64,000 bases of DNA, from the NCBI RefSeq assembly GCF_000165465.1, contig NC_017455.1:1302001-1366000 (forward strand). The letters are read 5' to 3'. A model generated the notes under the pieces. The model searched no databases. It had not been told where the DNA came from and saw only the letters and a list, made by a program, of their open reading frames with translations. Both the position numbers and the translations under genes were made by a program. Below, piece after piece: positions 8,633 to 16,040 of this stretch (its first letter is position 1; the number at the start of each line of letters is the position of its first letter). This stretch comes from Halanaerobium praevalens DSM 2228. Lineage in GTDB: Bacteria > Bacillota > Halanaerobiia > Halanaerobiales > Halanaerobiaceae.

Positions 8633-9589
8633 TTATTTTTGCCACTTTACATTTTTTTGTTCTTTTTCATTGACTATTAATTGAAAAACATCTGGCCTTG
8701 AATAATGTCCATTAACATCAAAATCAAAACTGCTTTTAGTAATTAAACTCAAATCCAAATCAGCATATAAAATCTCTTCTTGATCATAAACAGGTCCTGC
8801 TATGTATTCTCCAGTTGGAGCAATAATTGCACTTCCTCCTCGGCACATTAAATCTGGCTCAGTTTCTAGTTCATCATAACAGGCTAAATCACTGGGGTAC
8901 ATAGCCTTGGTTACAAATTGATTACAGGCTAAAACAAAGCATCTGCCCTCTAAAGCAATATGGCGCATTGTTGACTGCCATTCTTCTCTGGAATCAGCAG
9001 TTGGAGCAACATAAATCTTAACCCCTTTAGCATAAATGGCTGCTCTAGCTAAAGGCATATAGTTTTCCCAACAGATTAAACCACCAAGCTTACCATAAGG
9101 AGTTTCGATAGCAGTTAAAGTACTTCCATCTCCTTCTCCCCAGATATATCTTTCAGAACCAGTTGGTTTCAATTTTTGATGTTTGCCAGCTAACTTTCCT
9201 TCTGGAGTAAAATATAAAACTGTACAATATAGAGTTCTTTTAGCTCCTACTTCTTTTTCTATAACCCCAACAACTAAATAAATATTATTTTCTTTAGCCA
9301 AATTTGCTAATCTGGCAGTTGTTTTTCCAGGTACCTGAACAGAGTTTTCCCAGTATCTAAACCAATCTTCTTTTCCCTCTTTGGAGCGGCTACCAACTTT
9401 TGTTTTAAAACTTAAGCCCCGCGGATAAGCTGGGATAAAAGCTTCTGGGAAAACAACAATTTCTGCTCCTGCTTCAGCTGCTTTAATTGCTAAAGATTCT
9501 AATTTAGTAATCGTTTTTGCTTGATCCATAATCACTGGTGCTGCCTGAACAACAGCAACTTTCGCCTTTTTTTGATTATAATTTTCCAT
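8633..9589 (-). CDS. Nitrilase (carbon-nitrogen hydrolase superfamily)
   Basis: A 318-residue cytoplasmic hydrolase with the Glu-Lys-Cys triad of the superfamily: Glu49 in VVFPEAFIPAYPRG, Lys139 in HQKLKPTGSER, and Cys173 in ICWENYMPLAR. The CWEN context and the PAYPRG segment are typical of true nitrilases (branch 1), which convert nitriles to carboxylic acid and ammonia. The substrate cannot be read from sequence. An AGGAGG site precedes the ATG. It is the first gene of a pair with the chemoreceptor, which hints that the receptor and enzyme respond to related compounds. That link is inference only. Confidence 0.88.
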   Translation of the reverse strand: MENYNQKKAKVAVVQAAPVIMDQAKTITKLESLAIKAAEAGAEIVVFPEAFIPAYPRGLSFKTKVGSRSKEGKEDWFRYWENSVQVPGKTTARLANLAKENNIYLVVGVIEKEVGAKRTLYCTVLYFTPEGKLAGKHQKLKPTGSERYIWGEGDGSTLTAIETPYGKLGGLICWENYMPLARAAIYAKGVKIYVAPTADSREEWQSTMRHIALEGRCFVLACNQFVTKAMYPSDLACYDELETEPDLMCRGGSAIIAPTGEYIAGPVYDQEEILYADLDLSLITKSSFDFDVNGHYSRPDVFQLIVNEKEQKNVKWQK

Positions 9590-9622
9590 TTTTTATCCTC
9601 CTTTTATTTATCTCAAACTTCC

Positions 9623-9659
9623 AAAAAATCTCCATCCAGATTATATATTGGCTGGAGAT
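9623..9659 (-). terminator. Rho-independent terminator after the PgpA-like gene
   Basis: Minus-strand ATCTCCA pairs with TGGAGAT around an AT-rich loop and is followed by TTTTTT. It separates the PgpA-like gene from the nitrilase. Confidence 0.65.
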
Positions 9660-9741
9660 AAAATGGCTATTTAAAATTTTAGTTTTATTTAATTTTTAAT
9701 ATTTCTAATTTTTTTACTATCTTAATTAAAGTAATATTAAA

Positions 9742-10233
9742 TTATTCAGTTCCATCTCCATGAGCATAACGACTAGCTGCTGCAGAAGCAATTCCTGCTA
9801 CTAAATCATCTAAAAAAGTATTTACTTTACCATTTTTTTTAGTGTCTAAGTCTTTAATAATCCCAAACTTCTTTTTATCTAAAAAGCCATAACTAGTTAA
9901 ACCAATAGTACCGTACAAATTAACTATTGATAAAGGTATTATTTCATCAATTCCATAAAGTCCTTCATCTCTTGCAATAATACTTTGTAAGGGTTCTGGT
10001 AATTCCTTTTTTTCAGCTAATTGATCTAAGGCAACTCCCGTTAATATTGCATGAGCAACCTCTCTTTTTTGCAAAACAGCTTCAACATTTTCCAAACAAA
10101 TTTCTAAACTAATATTAGGATTATATGGTTTTTGGAGTGCTTTTACTAACTCAGCTATCGCTTCAACTTCTACTCCTCTTTCTTTTAAAATTTCAATTGA
10201 TTTTTGATACAACTCTGACATTGGTTCTCTCAT
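9742..10233 (-). CDS. Phosphatidylglycerophosphatase A-related protein (YutG family)
   Basis: A 163-residue protein related to Bacillus YutG throughout: EIVKALQKPYN-like N-terminus, CLENVEAVLQKREV, ILTGVALDQLAEK, the RDEGLYGIDEIIPLSIVNLYG core, and a DDLVAGIASAAASR C-terminus. The family belongs to the PgpA superfamily. PgpA itself dephosphorylates phosphatidylglycerophosphate, but the soluble YutG branch has no firmly established reaction, so the phosphatase role is tentative. The first ATG has AGAGGTG 6 bases upstream and is preferred over the Met four codons later. It is a single-gene unit with a terminator after it. Confidence 0.85.
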   Translation of the reverse strand: MREPMSELYQKSIEILKERGVEVEAIAELVKALQKPYNPNISLEICLENVEAVLQKREVAHAILTGVALDQLAEKKELPEPLQSIIARDEGLYGIDEIIPLSIVNLYGTIGLTSYGFLDKKKFGIIKDLDTKKNGKVNTFLDDLVAGIASAAASRYAHGDGTE

Positions 10234-10284
10234 TCAAACACCTCTTTTTATTATTTGTTTTACTAAAATTAAAAATCATTGTGC

Positions 10285-10316
10285 TAAGAAAAATAAGCCC
10301 TTCTTTTAAGAAGAGC
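10285..10316 (-). terminator. Rho-independent terminator after the hydrolase gene
   Basis: On the minus strand GCTCTTC pairs with GAAGGGC (one G-T pair) across TTAAAA, followed by a T-rich tract. It lies 30 bases after the stop at 10348. Confidence 0.75.
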
Positions 10317-10347
10317 CTTTTTAATGATAATTTCTATTTAATTTAAA

Positions 10348-11163
10348 CTATATTCTAGCTTCAATCCAGTCAATAATTTTTCTAATGATTTCTCCTTTTT
10401 CAGCTGAATTTAAAATCTCATGATAAAGCCCAGGATAGATCTTTTTTTCTTTATCTTCAGAAGCAATTAAATTATATAATTTTTCTGAACATTCTGGGTC
10501 AACAATTTGATCATCTGCTCCATGTAAAATAAGAACTGGATATTTATAATTAGCTAAATTATCTACTAACCAAGGAATACCTTCTTCTAGAAGTACTTTC
10601 ATTAACTTTAAAGTAGTAAATTCTGAAACATAAGGATCTTTTTCATAAGCATCTACAACATAATCTGATTTAGAAACTAAATTTCCAAGTTCATTTGGTA
10701 ATTTCATATCTGGATTTTCTGCAAGACTTAATTCTTTTAATTCTGCAAAAGCTTCTATCTCATTTGTTGCTGCTCCAGTTAAGATTTGCCCTTCTAATTT
10801 ATCTGGGTATTTAACTCCAAAAGCTGCACTAATAAAACCACCCATACTATGACCTAACATAAAAATTGGCAGTTCAGGATTTTCTTCTGCTGCTAAATCA
10901 TAAACACTTTTAGTATCTTCTAAAAAAGTATTAAAATCATCTATATATGTTTGAGCACCATCTGATCTACCATGACCTCTATTATCAAATCTATAAACAG
11001 AAAAATCTGCTTGATTTAAACAACCTGTTAGATAATCATATCTTCCCTGATGTTCATCAAGACCATGTACAATTATAATAATAGCTTTAGGGGCCTTAAC
11101 TAAATCTTTGTTTAAAAATATTTTTTGAGCATCAAAAGTCTTTAAATATTGACTATAATTCAT
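10348..11163 (-). CDS. Alpha/beta hydrolase, monoacylglycerol lipase/lysophospholipase type
   Basis: A 271-residue serine hydrolase. An oxyanion-type HGLDEHQGRY segment is near residue 33. The nucleophile elbow GHSMGG places Ser106, the acid is Asp217 or Asp218 in LILHGADDQIVDP, and His248 lies in YPGLYHEILNS. This order and the GHSMGG elbow match the serine aminopeptidase S33/Hydrolase_4 group, which contains monoacylglycerol lipases and lysophospholipases (PldB). There is no signal peptide, so it acts in the cytosol. GGGAGG precedes the ATG. It is a single-gene unit, and the exact lipid substrate is unknown. Confidence 0.85.
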   Translation of the reverse strand: MNYSQYLKTFDAQKIFLNKDLVKAPKAIIIIVHGLDEHQGRYDYLTGCLNQADFSVYRFDNRGHGRSDGAQTYIDDFNTFLEDTKSVYDLAAEENPELPIFMLGHSMGGFISAAFGVKYPDKLEGQILTGAATNEIEAFAELKELSLAENPDMKLPNELGNLVSKSDYVVDAYEKDPYVSEFTTLKLMKVLLEEGIPWLVDNLANYKYPVLILHGADDQIVDPECSEKLYNLIASEDKEKKIYPGLYHEILNSAEKGEIIRKIIDWIEARI

Positions 11164-11274
11164 TTTATAACCTCCCTATTTTATAATACCCTATTAATAA
11201 TATTATCTATTTTAATGATAATTCCTTTAAAAAATTAGAAATTAGCTTTAAATTTATTTATTTTAAATTAAAGC

Positions 11275-11302
11275 AAAAAAAGACCAATATATTATATTGG
11301 TC
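11275..11302 (-). terminator. Terminator overlapping the MerR-like gene stop
   Basis: Minus-strand GACCAATATA pairs with TATTGGTC and is followed by seven T. The stem begins within the TGA stop codon at 11301-11303. Confidence 0.8.
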
Positions 11303-11813
11303 AAATACTTATAGGTTGAGCTTCTTTTCTTTTAGCTTTAACTTCTTTTAGCTGCTGTTCAGCTTTCAGAAATTCCTTTAAGTAGGAACCCACTATTTCT
11401 AAATGTTTTTTTTCTGCTAATAAATCATCAATTAACTCTTTTATTTTCTCTAAGGAATCTATTTTAGGAACTGTTAATTTAGTTACTAATTTTTTATCAT
11501 TAAATAATTTACTGCAGTTAACAAAACGGATTAACTCTGCTTCTGTTATTTGATTTGGATGACCACCCTCAAGTTCCAAGCATTTTCTAGCTTCAGCAAT
11601 TTCTGAAAGTTTATAGTCTGCTTTTAAATTAATAGCAGTTAAAATTTCTACTGTTACAATATCTGGATACATAGCCTTTCCAGCTTCAACTTGCATATGA
11701 GAGATAATACCCCTTCTAGCCCAATCTCTAAGAGTAAGATCTGTATACAATAAAGATAAATCTTCACCTTTTACTTCTCTAACTAAACTCCTAGCACTAT
11801 TTAAGGAAATCAT
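11301..11813 (-). CDS. MerR-like transcriptional regulator
   Basis: A roughly 170-residue protein with an N-terminal winged-helix region (about 25-80: LTLRDWARRGIISHMQ, then MYPDIVTVEILTAI, then YKLSEIAEARKCL) of the MerR type. An extended helical segment from about 115 to 160 would form the dimer coiled coil. A C-terminal metal or redox cysteine cluster is not visible. I place the start at ATG 11811-11813. GTG at 11819 and TTG at 11822 are also in frame, with AAAGGA close by, so the N-terminus could be 2-3 residues longer. A perfect hairpin next to the ribosome-binding site may allow autoregulation. Targets are unknown. Confidence 0.75.
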   Translation of the reverse strand: MISLNSARSLVREVKGEDLSLLYTDLTLRDWARRGIISHMQVEAGKAMYPDIVTVEILTAINLKADYKLSEIAEARKCLELEGGHPNQITEAELIRFVNCSKLFNDKKLVTKLTVPKIDSLEKIKELIDDLLAEKKHLEIVGSYLKEFLKAEQQLKEVKAKRKEAQPISI

Positions 11814-11830
11814 AATCACCAAATCCTTTC

Positions 11831-11846
11831 CTGTGCTTTAGCACAG
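11831..11846 (-). promoter_or_regulatory. Perfect palindrome next to the MerR-like gene ribosome-binding site
   Basis: CTGTGC-TTTA-GCACAG forms 6-base arms with a 4-base spacer, ending one or two bases before the AGGAAAGGA ribosome-binding region on the minus strand. It could be an operator for the regulator or an RNA hairpin limiting translation. Confidence 0.45.
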
Positions 11847-12058
11847 ATTTTAATTTAACTTAACTAATTTCACAGTTGCTCATTATTTCCCACTCCTACA
11901 GCTAAACATAAAATTTGCTAAAATTATAAATAATCAACTTAATATTAATTATACCTTCTTTTGACAGAATAATCAACTTTTTAATAAAATTAAAAAATAT
12001 TATTTTAATCAATTAAATTTAGTTTTAAAATTGATTATTTAACTCAAATTTATTTTTA

Positions 12059-12940
12059 TTATAAATTTTTTAATAAATCTTCTTTTATCTTATTTGCAGT
12101 AGGAGTAGCTGCTAGTCCAGCTTGAGAAGTTTCTTTTAAAGAAGAAGGAAGAGCATCACCAATTTTTTTCATTGCTACTATAACCTCATCAACTGGAATT
12201 ACACTTTCTACTCCAGCTAAGGCCATTTCGGCAGCTGTCAGAGCATTACTACTGCCAATAGTATTTCTTTTAATACAGGGAACCTCAACTAAACCTGCAA
12301 CTGGATCACAAACTAAGCCTAATAAATTTTTAAGTGCTATAGCAGCAGCTGATGCAACTTGAGCTTTAGTTCCGCCTAGCAAATATGTAATAGCAGCAGC
12401 AGTCATACTAGAAGCAGAACCACATTCAGCCTGACAACCACCTGCAGCTCCAGAAACTGAGGCTTGTTTGGCAATTACAATTCCAAAACCAGATGCTACA
12501 AATAAAGCATCTATAATTTGTTTTTCACTACAGTCATGCTCAGCTGCAATTGTTGTTAAACTCCCTGGTAAAATCCCACAAGAACCAGCAGTTGGACAAG
12601 CAACAATTTTTCCCATAGCAGCATTTAATTCAGATACAGCCAAAGTATTAGCAATTATTTTGGAAAAAAGATCACCAGCAATCGATTTACCTGCTTTTCT
12701 TGCCTTTTCTACTTTTTGAGCATCTCCTCCAGTTAAACCACTCATAGAACTAATATCTTCAGTTAGGCCTTTTTTAATTGATTGACGCATTACTTTTAAA
12801 CTTTCTGCCATCTTATTTCTTATTTCTTTTTCACTTTTGTCAGTTAATGCTTTTTCTCTATTAATAACAACTTGAGCTAAAGAACTACTATTTTTTTCCG
12901 CTATTGCAATTAATTCTGCTATTGTTTTAAAATCTTCCAT
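12059..12940 (-). CDS. sdaAA: L-serine dehydratase, alpha subunit (Fe-S)
   Basis: A 293-residue catalytic subunit of the iron-sulfur L-serine ammonia-lyase, which converts serine to pyruvate and ammonia. Conserved cysteines of the oxygen-sensitive [4Fe-4S] cluster appear in ACPTAGSCGILPG (about 115-125), QAECGSASSM (about 170) and CDPVAGLVEVPC (about 210-222). The length matches the split, Bacillus-type enzyme, in which the beta subunit is a separate gene. That gene lies 10 bases upstream in the same operon. AGGAGG precedes the ATG. About 235 bases of AT-rich sequence upstream of the operon's neighbour (11823-12058) hold nothing else recognisable. Confidence 0.95.
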   Translation of the reverse strand: MEDFKTIAELIAIAEKNSSSLAQVVINREKALTDKSEKEIRNKMAESLKVMRQSIKKGLTEDISSMSGLTGGDAQKVEKARKAGKSIAGDLFSKIIANTLAVSELNAAMGKIVACPTAGSCGILPGSLTTIAAEHDCSEKQIIDALFVASGFGIVIAKQASVSGAAGGCQAECGSASSMTAAAITYLLGGTKAQVASAAAIALKNLLGLVCDPVAGLVEVPCIKRNTIGSSNALTAAEMALAGVESVIPVDEVIVAMKKIGDALPSSLKETSQAGLAATPTANKIKEDLLKNL

Positions 12941-12950
12941 TTTTAGCCTC

Positions 12951-13622
12951 CTAAACTAGTGGTTTAACTAATTTTATATTATTAATTCCAGGTATATCAC
13001 TTAATAATTTTAAAATATGTTTTTCTACTTTTTGATCTAAATTAATAATTGCTGTAGCTTGGCTTCCTTTTTCTTTTCTTAAAACTTCCATTTCAGCAAT
13101 ATTTAAATTATAGATTTGTAAAATTTCAGAAATTTTAGCAATTAAACCTGGCTTATCACTATGAAAAGTAATTAAAGTATAATATTCTCCTTTTAATTTA
13201 ACTTCTGTTCCATTGAGCTCACTTACAATAATATTTCCTCCTCCAATCGAAGAAGCAACTATTGTAGTTTCGATTTCATCTTGATCAATAATTTCTAATT
13301 TCATCGTATTTGGGTGGACATCATCTAAATCAGCTGGAAAAAATTCAAAACTAAAACCTTCTGCTTTTGCTAGCTTAAATGATTCTTTAATTTTACTATC
13401 ATCAGTTTTTAGGCCAAGTAAACCTCCAATAATAGCTTTATCTGTTCCATGACCTTGATAAGTTTCTTTAAAAGACCCATGAAAATAAATTTTTACTTCT
13501 TTAAGTTGATTATCAACAATTTCTTTAGCCAAATTGCCAATTCTAACAGCACCTGCAGTATGAGAACTAGATGGTCCAATCATTACTGGACCAATAATAT
13601 CAAAAGCACTCAAATTATTCAT
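12951..13622 (-). CDS. sdaAB: L-serine dehydratase, beta subunit
   Basis: A 223-residue partner of the alpha subunit. The N-terminal part has the hallmark GPVMIGPSSSHTAGAVRIG (residues 11-29) and the GHGTDKAIIGGLLG segment. The C-terminal part (about 148-220, from YTLITFHSDKPGLIAKISEI) is an ACT domain, which commonly binds an amino acid and probably serine. ATG 13620-13622 follows AGGTGG. The gene precedes sdaAA by 10 bases and shares a promoter centred near 13705. The pair lets the cell use serine as a pyruvate source under anaerobic conditions. Confidence 0.95.
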   Translation of the reverse strand: MNNLSAFDIIGPVMIGPSSSHTAGAVRIGNLAKEIVDNQLKEVKIYFHGSFKETYQGHGTDKAIIGGLLGLKTDDSKIKESFKLAKAEGFSFEFFPADLDDVHPNTMKLEIIDQDEIETTIVASSIGGGNIIVSELNGTEVKLKGEYYTLITFHSDKPGLIAKISEILQIYNLNIAEMEVLRKEKGSQATAIINLDQKVEKHILKLLSDIPGINNIKLVKPLV

Positions 13623-13680
13623 TTAAACACCACCTGAAGTTAAAATTTTCAAACAATTTCTTCAAAAAAATATTTAATTA

Positions 13681-13719
13681 TTACAATTATATTGTAAATA
13701 ATCAATTATCAATTGTCAA
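13681..13719 (-). promoter_or_regulatory. sdaAB-sdaAA promoter with overlapping palindrome
   Basis: Minus-strand TTGACA (13714-13719) and TACAAT (13691-13696) are 17 bases apart, a near-consensus sigma-A promoter. A perfect inverted repeat, TTACAAT-TAT-ATTGTAA (13681-13697), covers the -10 box and is a candidate operator. Confidence 0.65.
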
Positions 13720-13770
13720 GCTTAGATATCTTTTCCATTAATAGGTTAAGCAATTTTATTAATCTCTGCA

Positions 13771-13806
13771 CTATTTTCAATAAAAGTACAGAGATTGATA
13801 AGAGAT
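13771..13806. other. Inverted repeat between sdaAB and the chemoreceptor remnant
   Basis: AATCTCTGCACT and AGTACAGAGATT form 12-base arms with one mismatch around a 12-base loop. On the minus strand it follows the chemoreceptor remnant but lacks a good T run, so termination is possible and not certain. Confidence 0.45.
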
Positions 13807-13823
13807 ATAATCTCTAAAAATTA

Positions 13824-14561
13824 TTAATCTTGATCAAAATTAAAGTTAGAAATAATTTTATTTAATTTAATAACTATTGTTACTAATTGTTCTGCTGATT
13901 CAACTATTATTTTAGTAGAGGCTGCCTGTTCTTCACTGGAAGCTGCAACTTCTTCTGCTCTTTCGTTTGCTCCTAATTTTTCTATTTCATTTTTATTTAC
14001 TTGTTTATAAACTTCGCATTCAGTACAATCATCATATTCTTCAGTTTTAATTTTAGGACAGTGAACTTCTTTGCCAAACTCTGGAGCATAAGAACCTACA
14101 TCAAACCAACAGGTTACATTATTATGAGCAAAATCAGGACAATCTTCTTTACAATCAATAATTTCTGAACAATTAACTGTTTTAATAGGATAATAAACAT
14201 TTAGATTACCTAAAGCTAGGGCAGCAAACATAGATTCAAACTTTTCTAAAGGATTAAAAATTTTCTTTGCCACTAAAAAGACAATAAAACAAGTTAAAAT
14301 AATTCCAATTACAGCAAAAATCACAACATTTCTTGCTAAAATATTCAACTTATTTACAATCTGACTGCGATTAAAAACAGCTTTAAAATAACCACTTATT
14401 TCTCCTTTATAATCTTTAAATGGCATTAAAAGTAGATTATGATCTCCTCTATTTTCAATTATTATTTCTCCAGTTTTTAATCTTACCAGTAAATTATTAT
14501 CTATCTCATAAGGATCACTCTTTTCTGTACTTGCTATCCAATTTGTTTTATTATCTAAACT
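13824..14561 (-). pseudogene. Chemoreceptor (MCP) remnant with a truncated sensor and deleted signalling domain
   Basis: An open frame of 246 codons encodes pieces of one chemoreceptor. They are the end of a periplasmic sensor (starting DNKTNWIASTEKSDPYE), a membrane segment (FAVIGIILTCFIVFLVA), a HAMP-like start, and a cysteine-rich insert with at least eight Cys. After KNEIEKLGANE the frame jumps directly to AEEVAASSEEQAAS, which is the extreme C-terminus of MCPs. The methylation helices and signalling tip, about 250 residues or more, are missing, as is the N-terminus. The deletion kept the frame, so a protein could be made, but it could not bind CheA or CheW. Confidence 0.75.
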
Positions 14562-14563
14562 TT

Positions 14564-14587
14564 AACTCTATTTTATAAAATAGAGTT
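14564..14587. other. Perfect 24-base palindrome at the truncated end of the chemoreceptor remnant
   Basis: AACTCTATTTTATAAAATAGAGTT is fully self-complementary. It sits exactly where the chemoreceptor homology ends and upstream of the alcohol dehydrogenase promoter. It may be a terminator stem without a strong T run, an operator, or a scar of the deletion. Confidence 0.5.
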
Positions 14588-14643
14588 ATTATTATAATTA
14601 AACTTGATTAATAAAATTTTTAGTGAAAAATTACACAAATAGC

Positions 14644-14671
14644 TTGACATTGAAATCTGTTATGATAAAAT
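14644..14671 (+). promoter_or_regulatory. Putative promoter of the iron alcohol dehydrogenase gene
   Basis: TTGACA at 14644-14649 is followed after 16 bases by TAAAAT at 14666-14671. It lies about 70 bases before the ATG. A TATGAT at 14661 also exists but is too close to the -35 box. Confidence 0.45.
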
Positions 14672-14739
14672 TATTTATGTTGAGTAAAACACTCATAATT
14701 AAAAAGAAACTAAATAACACTATAAGGAGATGTTTACTA

Positions 14740-15882
14740 ATGAAATCATTTTTAATTCCCAGAGAAATTCATTTTGAAGAAGGTGCCTTAGATTATTTAT
14801 CGACTTTAGATGCTAAAAAGGCAGCTATTGTAACTGATGAAGGTGTTATGGAAGATTTAGGCTTTTTAGCAAAAACTAAAGCGAAATTTGCTGAAGCTAA
14901 TATAGAAACAATTGTAATTGATGATGTTGAGGCTAACCCCTCTGTTAAAACAGTATTAAGAGGTAAAAAAGATATGTTAGAATTTGAACCTGACTTAGTA
15001 GTTGCTCTTGGTGGTGGTTCAACTATGGATGCTGCTAAAATAATGTGGGCTTTTTATGAACATCCAGACTTAGAATTTGAAGATATTATTGAAGTTGGTT
15101 CAATGCCTAAATTAAGGAATAAAGCTAAATTTATAGCGATTCCTTCTACTAGTGGAACTGCTTCGGAAATTACAGCTTTTTCTGTAATTACAGATACTAA
15201 AAAGAAAATTAAATACCCAATTGTATCTCCCGAAATAGTACCTGATGCAGCAATTATTGATCCTCAAATTCCAGCTACAATGCCACCTCAAATTACTGCT
15301 AATACAGGAATGGATGTTTTAGCTCATGCAGTTGAATCATTTACTTCTACTAATGCTAGTGATTATACAGATGCTTTAGCTTTAAAAGCAATAGAAATGG
15401 TTTTTGAATATTTACCACGTGCTTATAAAGATGGTGATGATATGGAAGCTAGAGAAAAAATGCATAATGCATCTACAATTGCCGGAATGGCCTTCTCTAA
15501 TTCTTCTTTAGGAATTATCCATAGTTTAGCCCATAAAATTGGTGGGGAATTCTATATTACTCACGGTTTGGCTAATGCAATCTTATTACCTTATGTAATA
15601 GAATTTAACTATCAAGCAGCAGAAGCTAAATTCAAAACTATAGAAAAAAATCTAGGTATTAAAAGCTTAGCTGATTCGATTCGTGAATTAAATCAAAGTT
15701 TAGATATTCCAGCTTCTTTTGCTGAAATTGAAAATGCTGAATATAATGCTGACGAATTTGAAGCTATTTTAGATAGAATGTCTGAAAATGCTCACCAAGA
15801 TCCTTGTACTTTAACTAATCCTAAAGAACCCACAGTAAAAGATATGAAAACAATCTATAAAAATGCATTTTATGGTGAATAA
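14740..15882 (+). CDS. Iron-containing (group III) alcohol dehydrogenase
   Basis: A 380-residue NAD(P)-dependent alcohol dehydrogenase. The dinucleotide site GGGSTMDAAKIMW is near residue 90. The metal-binding region includes TGMDVLAHAVESF and HSLAHKIGGEFYITHGLAN, which supply the Asp and three His ligands of group III enzymes. It resembles the dehydrogenase domain of AdhE and the butanol dehydrogenases. It probably reduces aldehydes such as acetaldehyde to alcohols during fermentation. The start is ATG 14740, because AAGGAGA lies 10 bases upstream. An ATG at 14623 in the same frame would translate promoter sequence. A strong terminator follows. Confidence 0.92.
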   Translation: MKSFLIPREIHFEEGALDYLSTLDAKKAAIVTDEGVMEDLGFLAKTKAKFAEANIETIVIDDVEANPSVKTVLRGKKDMLEFEPDLVVALGGGSTMDAAKIMWAFYEHPDLEFEDIIEVGSMPKLRNKAKFIAIPSTSGTASEITAFSVITDTKKKIKYPIVSPEIVPDAAIIDPQIPATMPPQITANTGMDVLAHAVESFTSTNASDYTDALALKAIEMVFEYLPRAYKDGDDMEAREKMHNASTIAGMAFSNSSLGIIHSLAHKIGGEFYITHGLANAILLPYVIEFNYQAAEAKFKTIEKNLGIKSLADSIRELNQSLDIPASFAEIENAEYNADEFEAILDRMSENAHQDPCTLTNPKEPTVKDMKTIYKNAFYGE

Positions 15883-15903
15883 TAATTAAAAAAATAATTA
15901 CTA

Positions 15904-15945
15904 CCCCCTACTAATTTTAAGCAAAGTTAGTAGGGGTTTTTCTAT
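15904..15945 (+). terminator. Rho-independent terminator after the alcohol dehydrogenase gene
   Basis: CCCCTACTAA pairs perfectly with TTAGTAGGGG across a 12-base loop and is followed by TTTTTCT. Confidence 0.9.
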
Positions 15946-16040
15946 TTTAAAGTTGATTTTAAAAGCTAATATGTTACAATATTTTTAATAAAACTAAGAT
16001 TAAATTTTTAGTTAATATTAGTGAGAGTGAGGCAAATATT

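Noticed and set aside
10125-10346. Plus-strand open frame opposite the PgpA-like gene
   Set aside because: It is antisense to a conserved gene and covers a terminator. Its Leu/Phe-rich translation is typical of reverse-strand shadows.
12468-12719. Plus-strand open frame opposite sdaAA
   Set aside because: It lies fully inside a well-conserved gene on the other strand and has no start signals.
14564-14587. Classical terminator for the chemoreceptor remnant
   Set aside because: The palindrome is at the 5' end of that frame and lacks a T run in the right direction, so it is listed as a palindrome of unknown role.
14623-14739. N-terminal extension of the alcohol dehydrogenase
   Set aside because: The extra 39 residues would translate the promoter region and have no ribosome-binding site. 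ATG 14740 has AAGGAGA and gives the usual family start.
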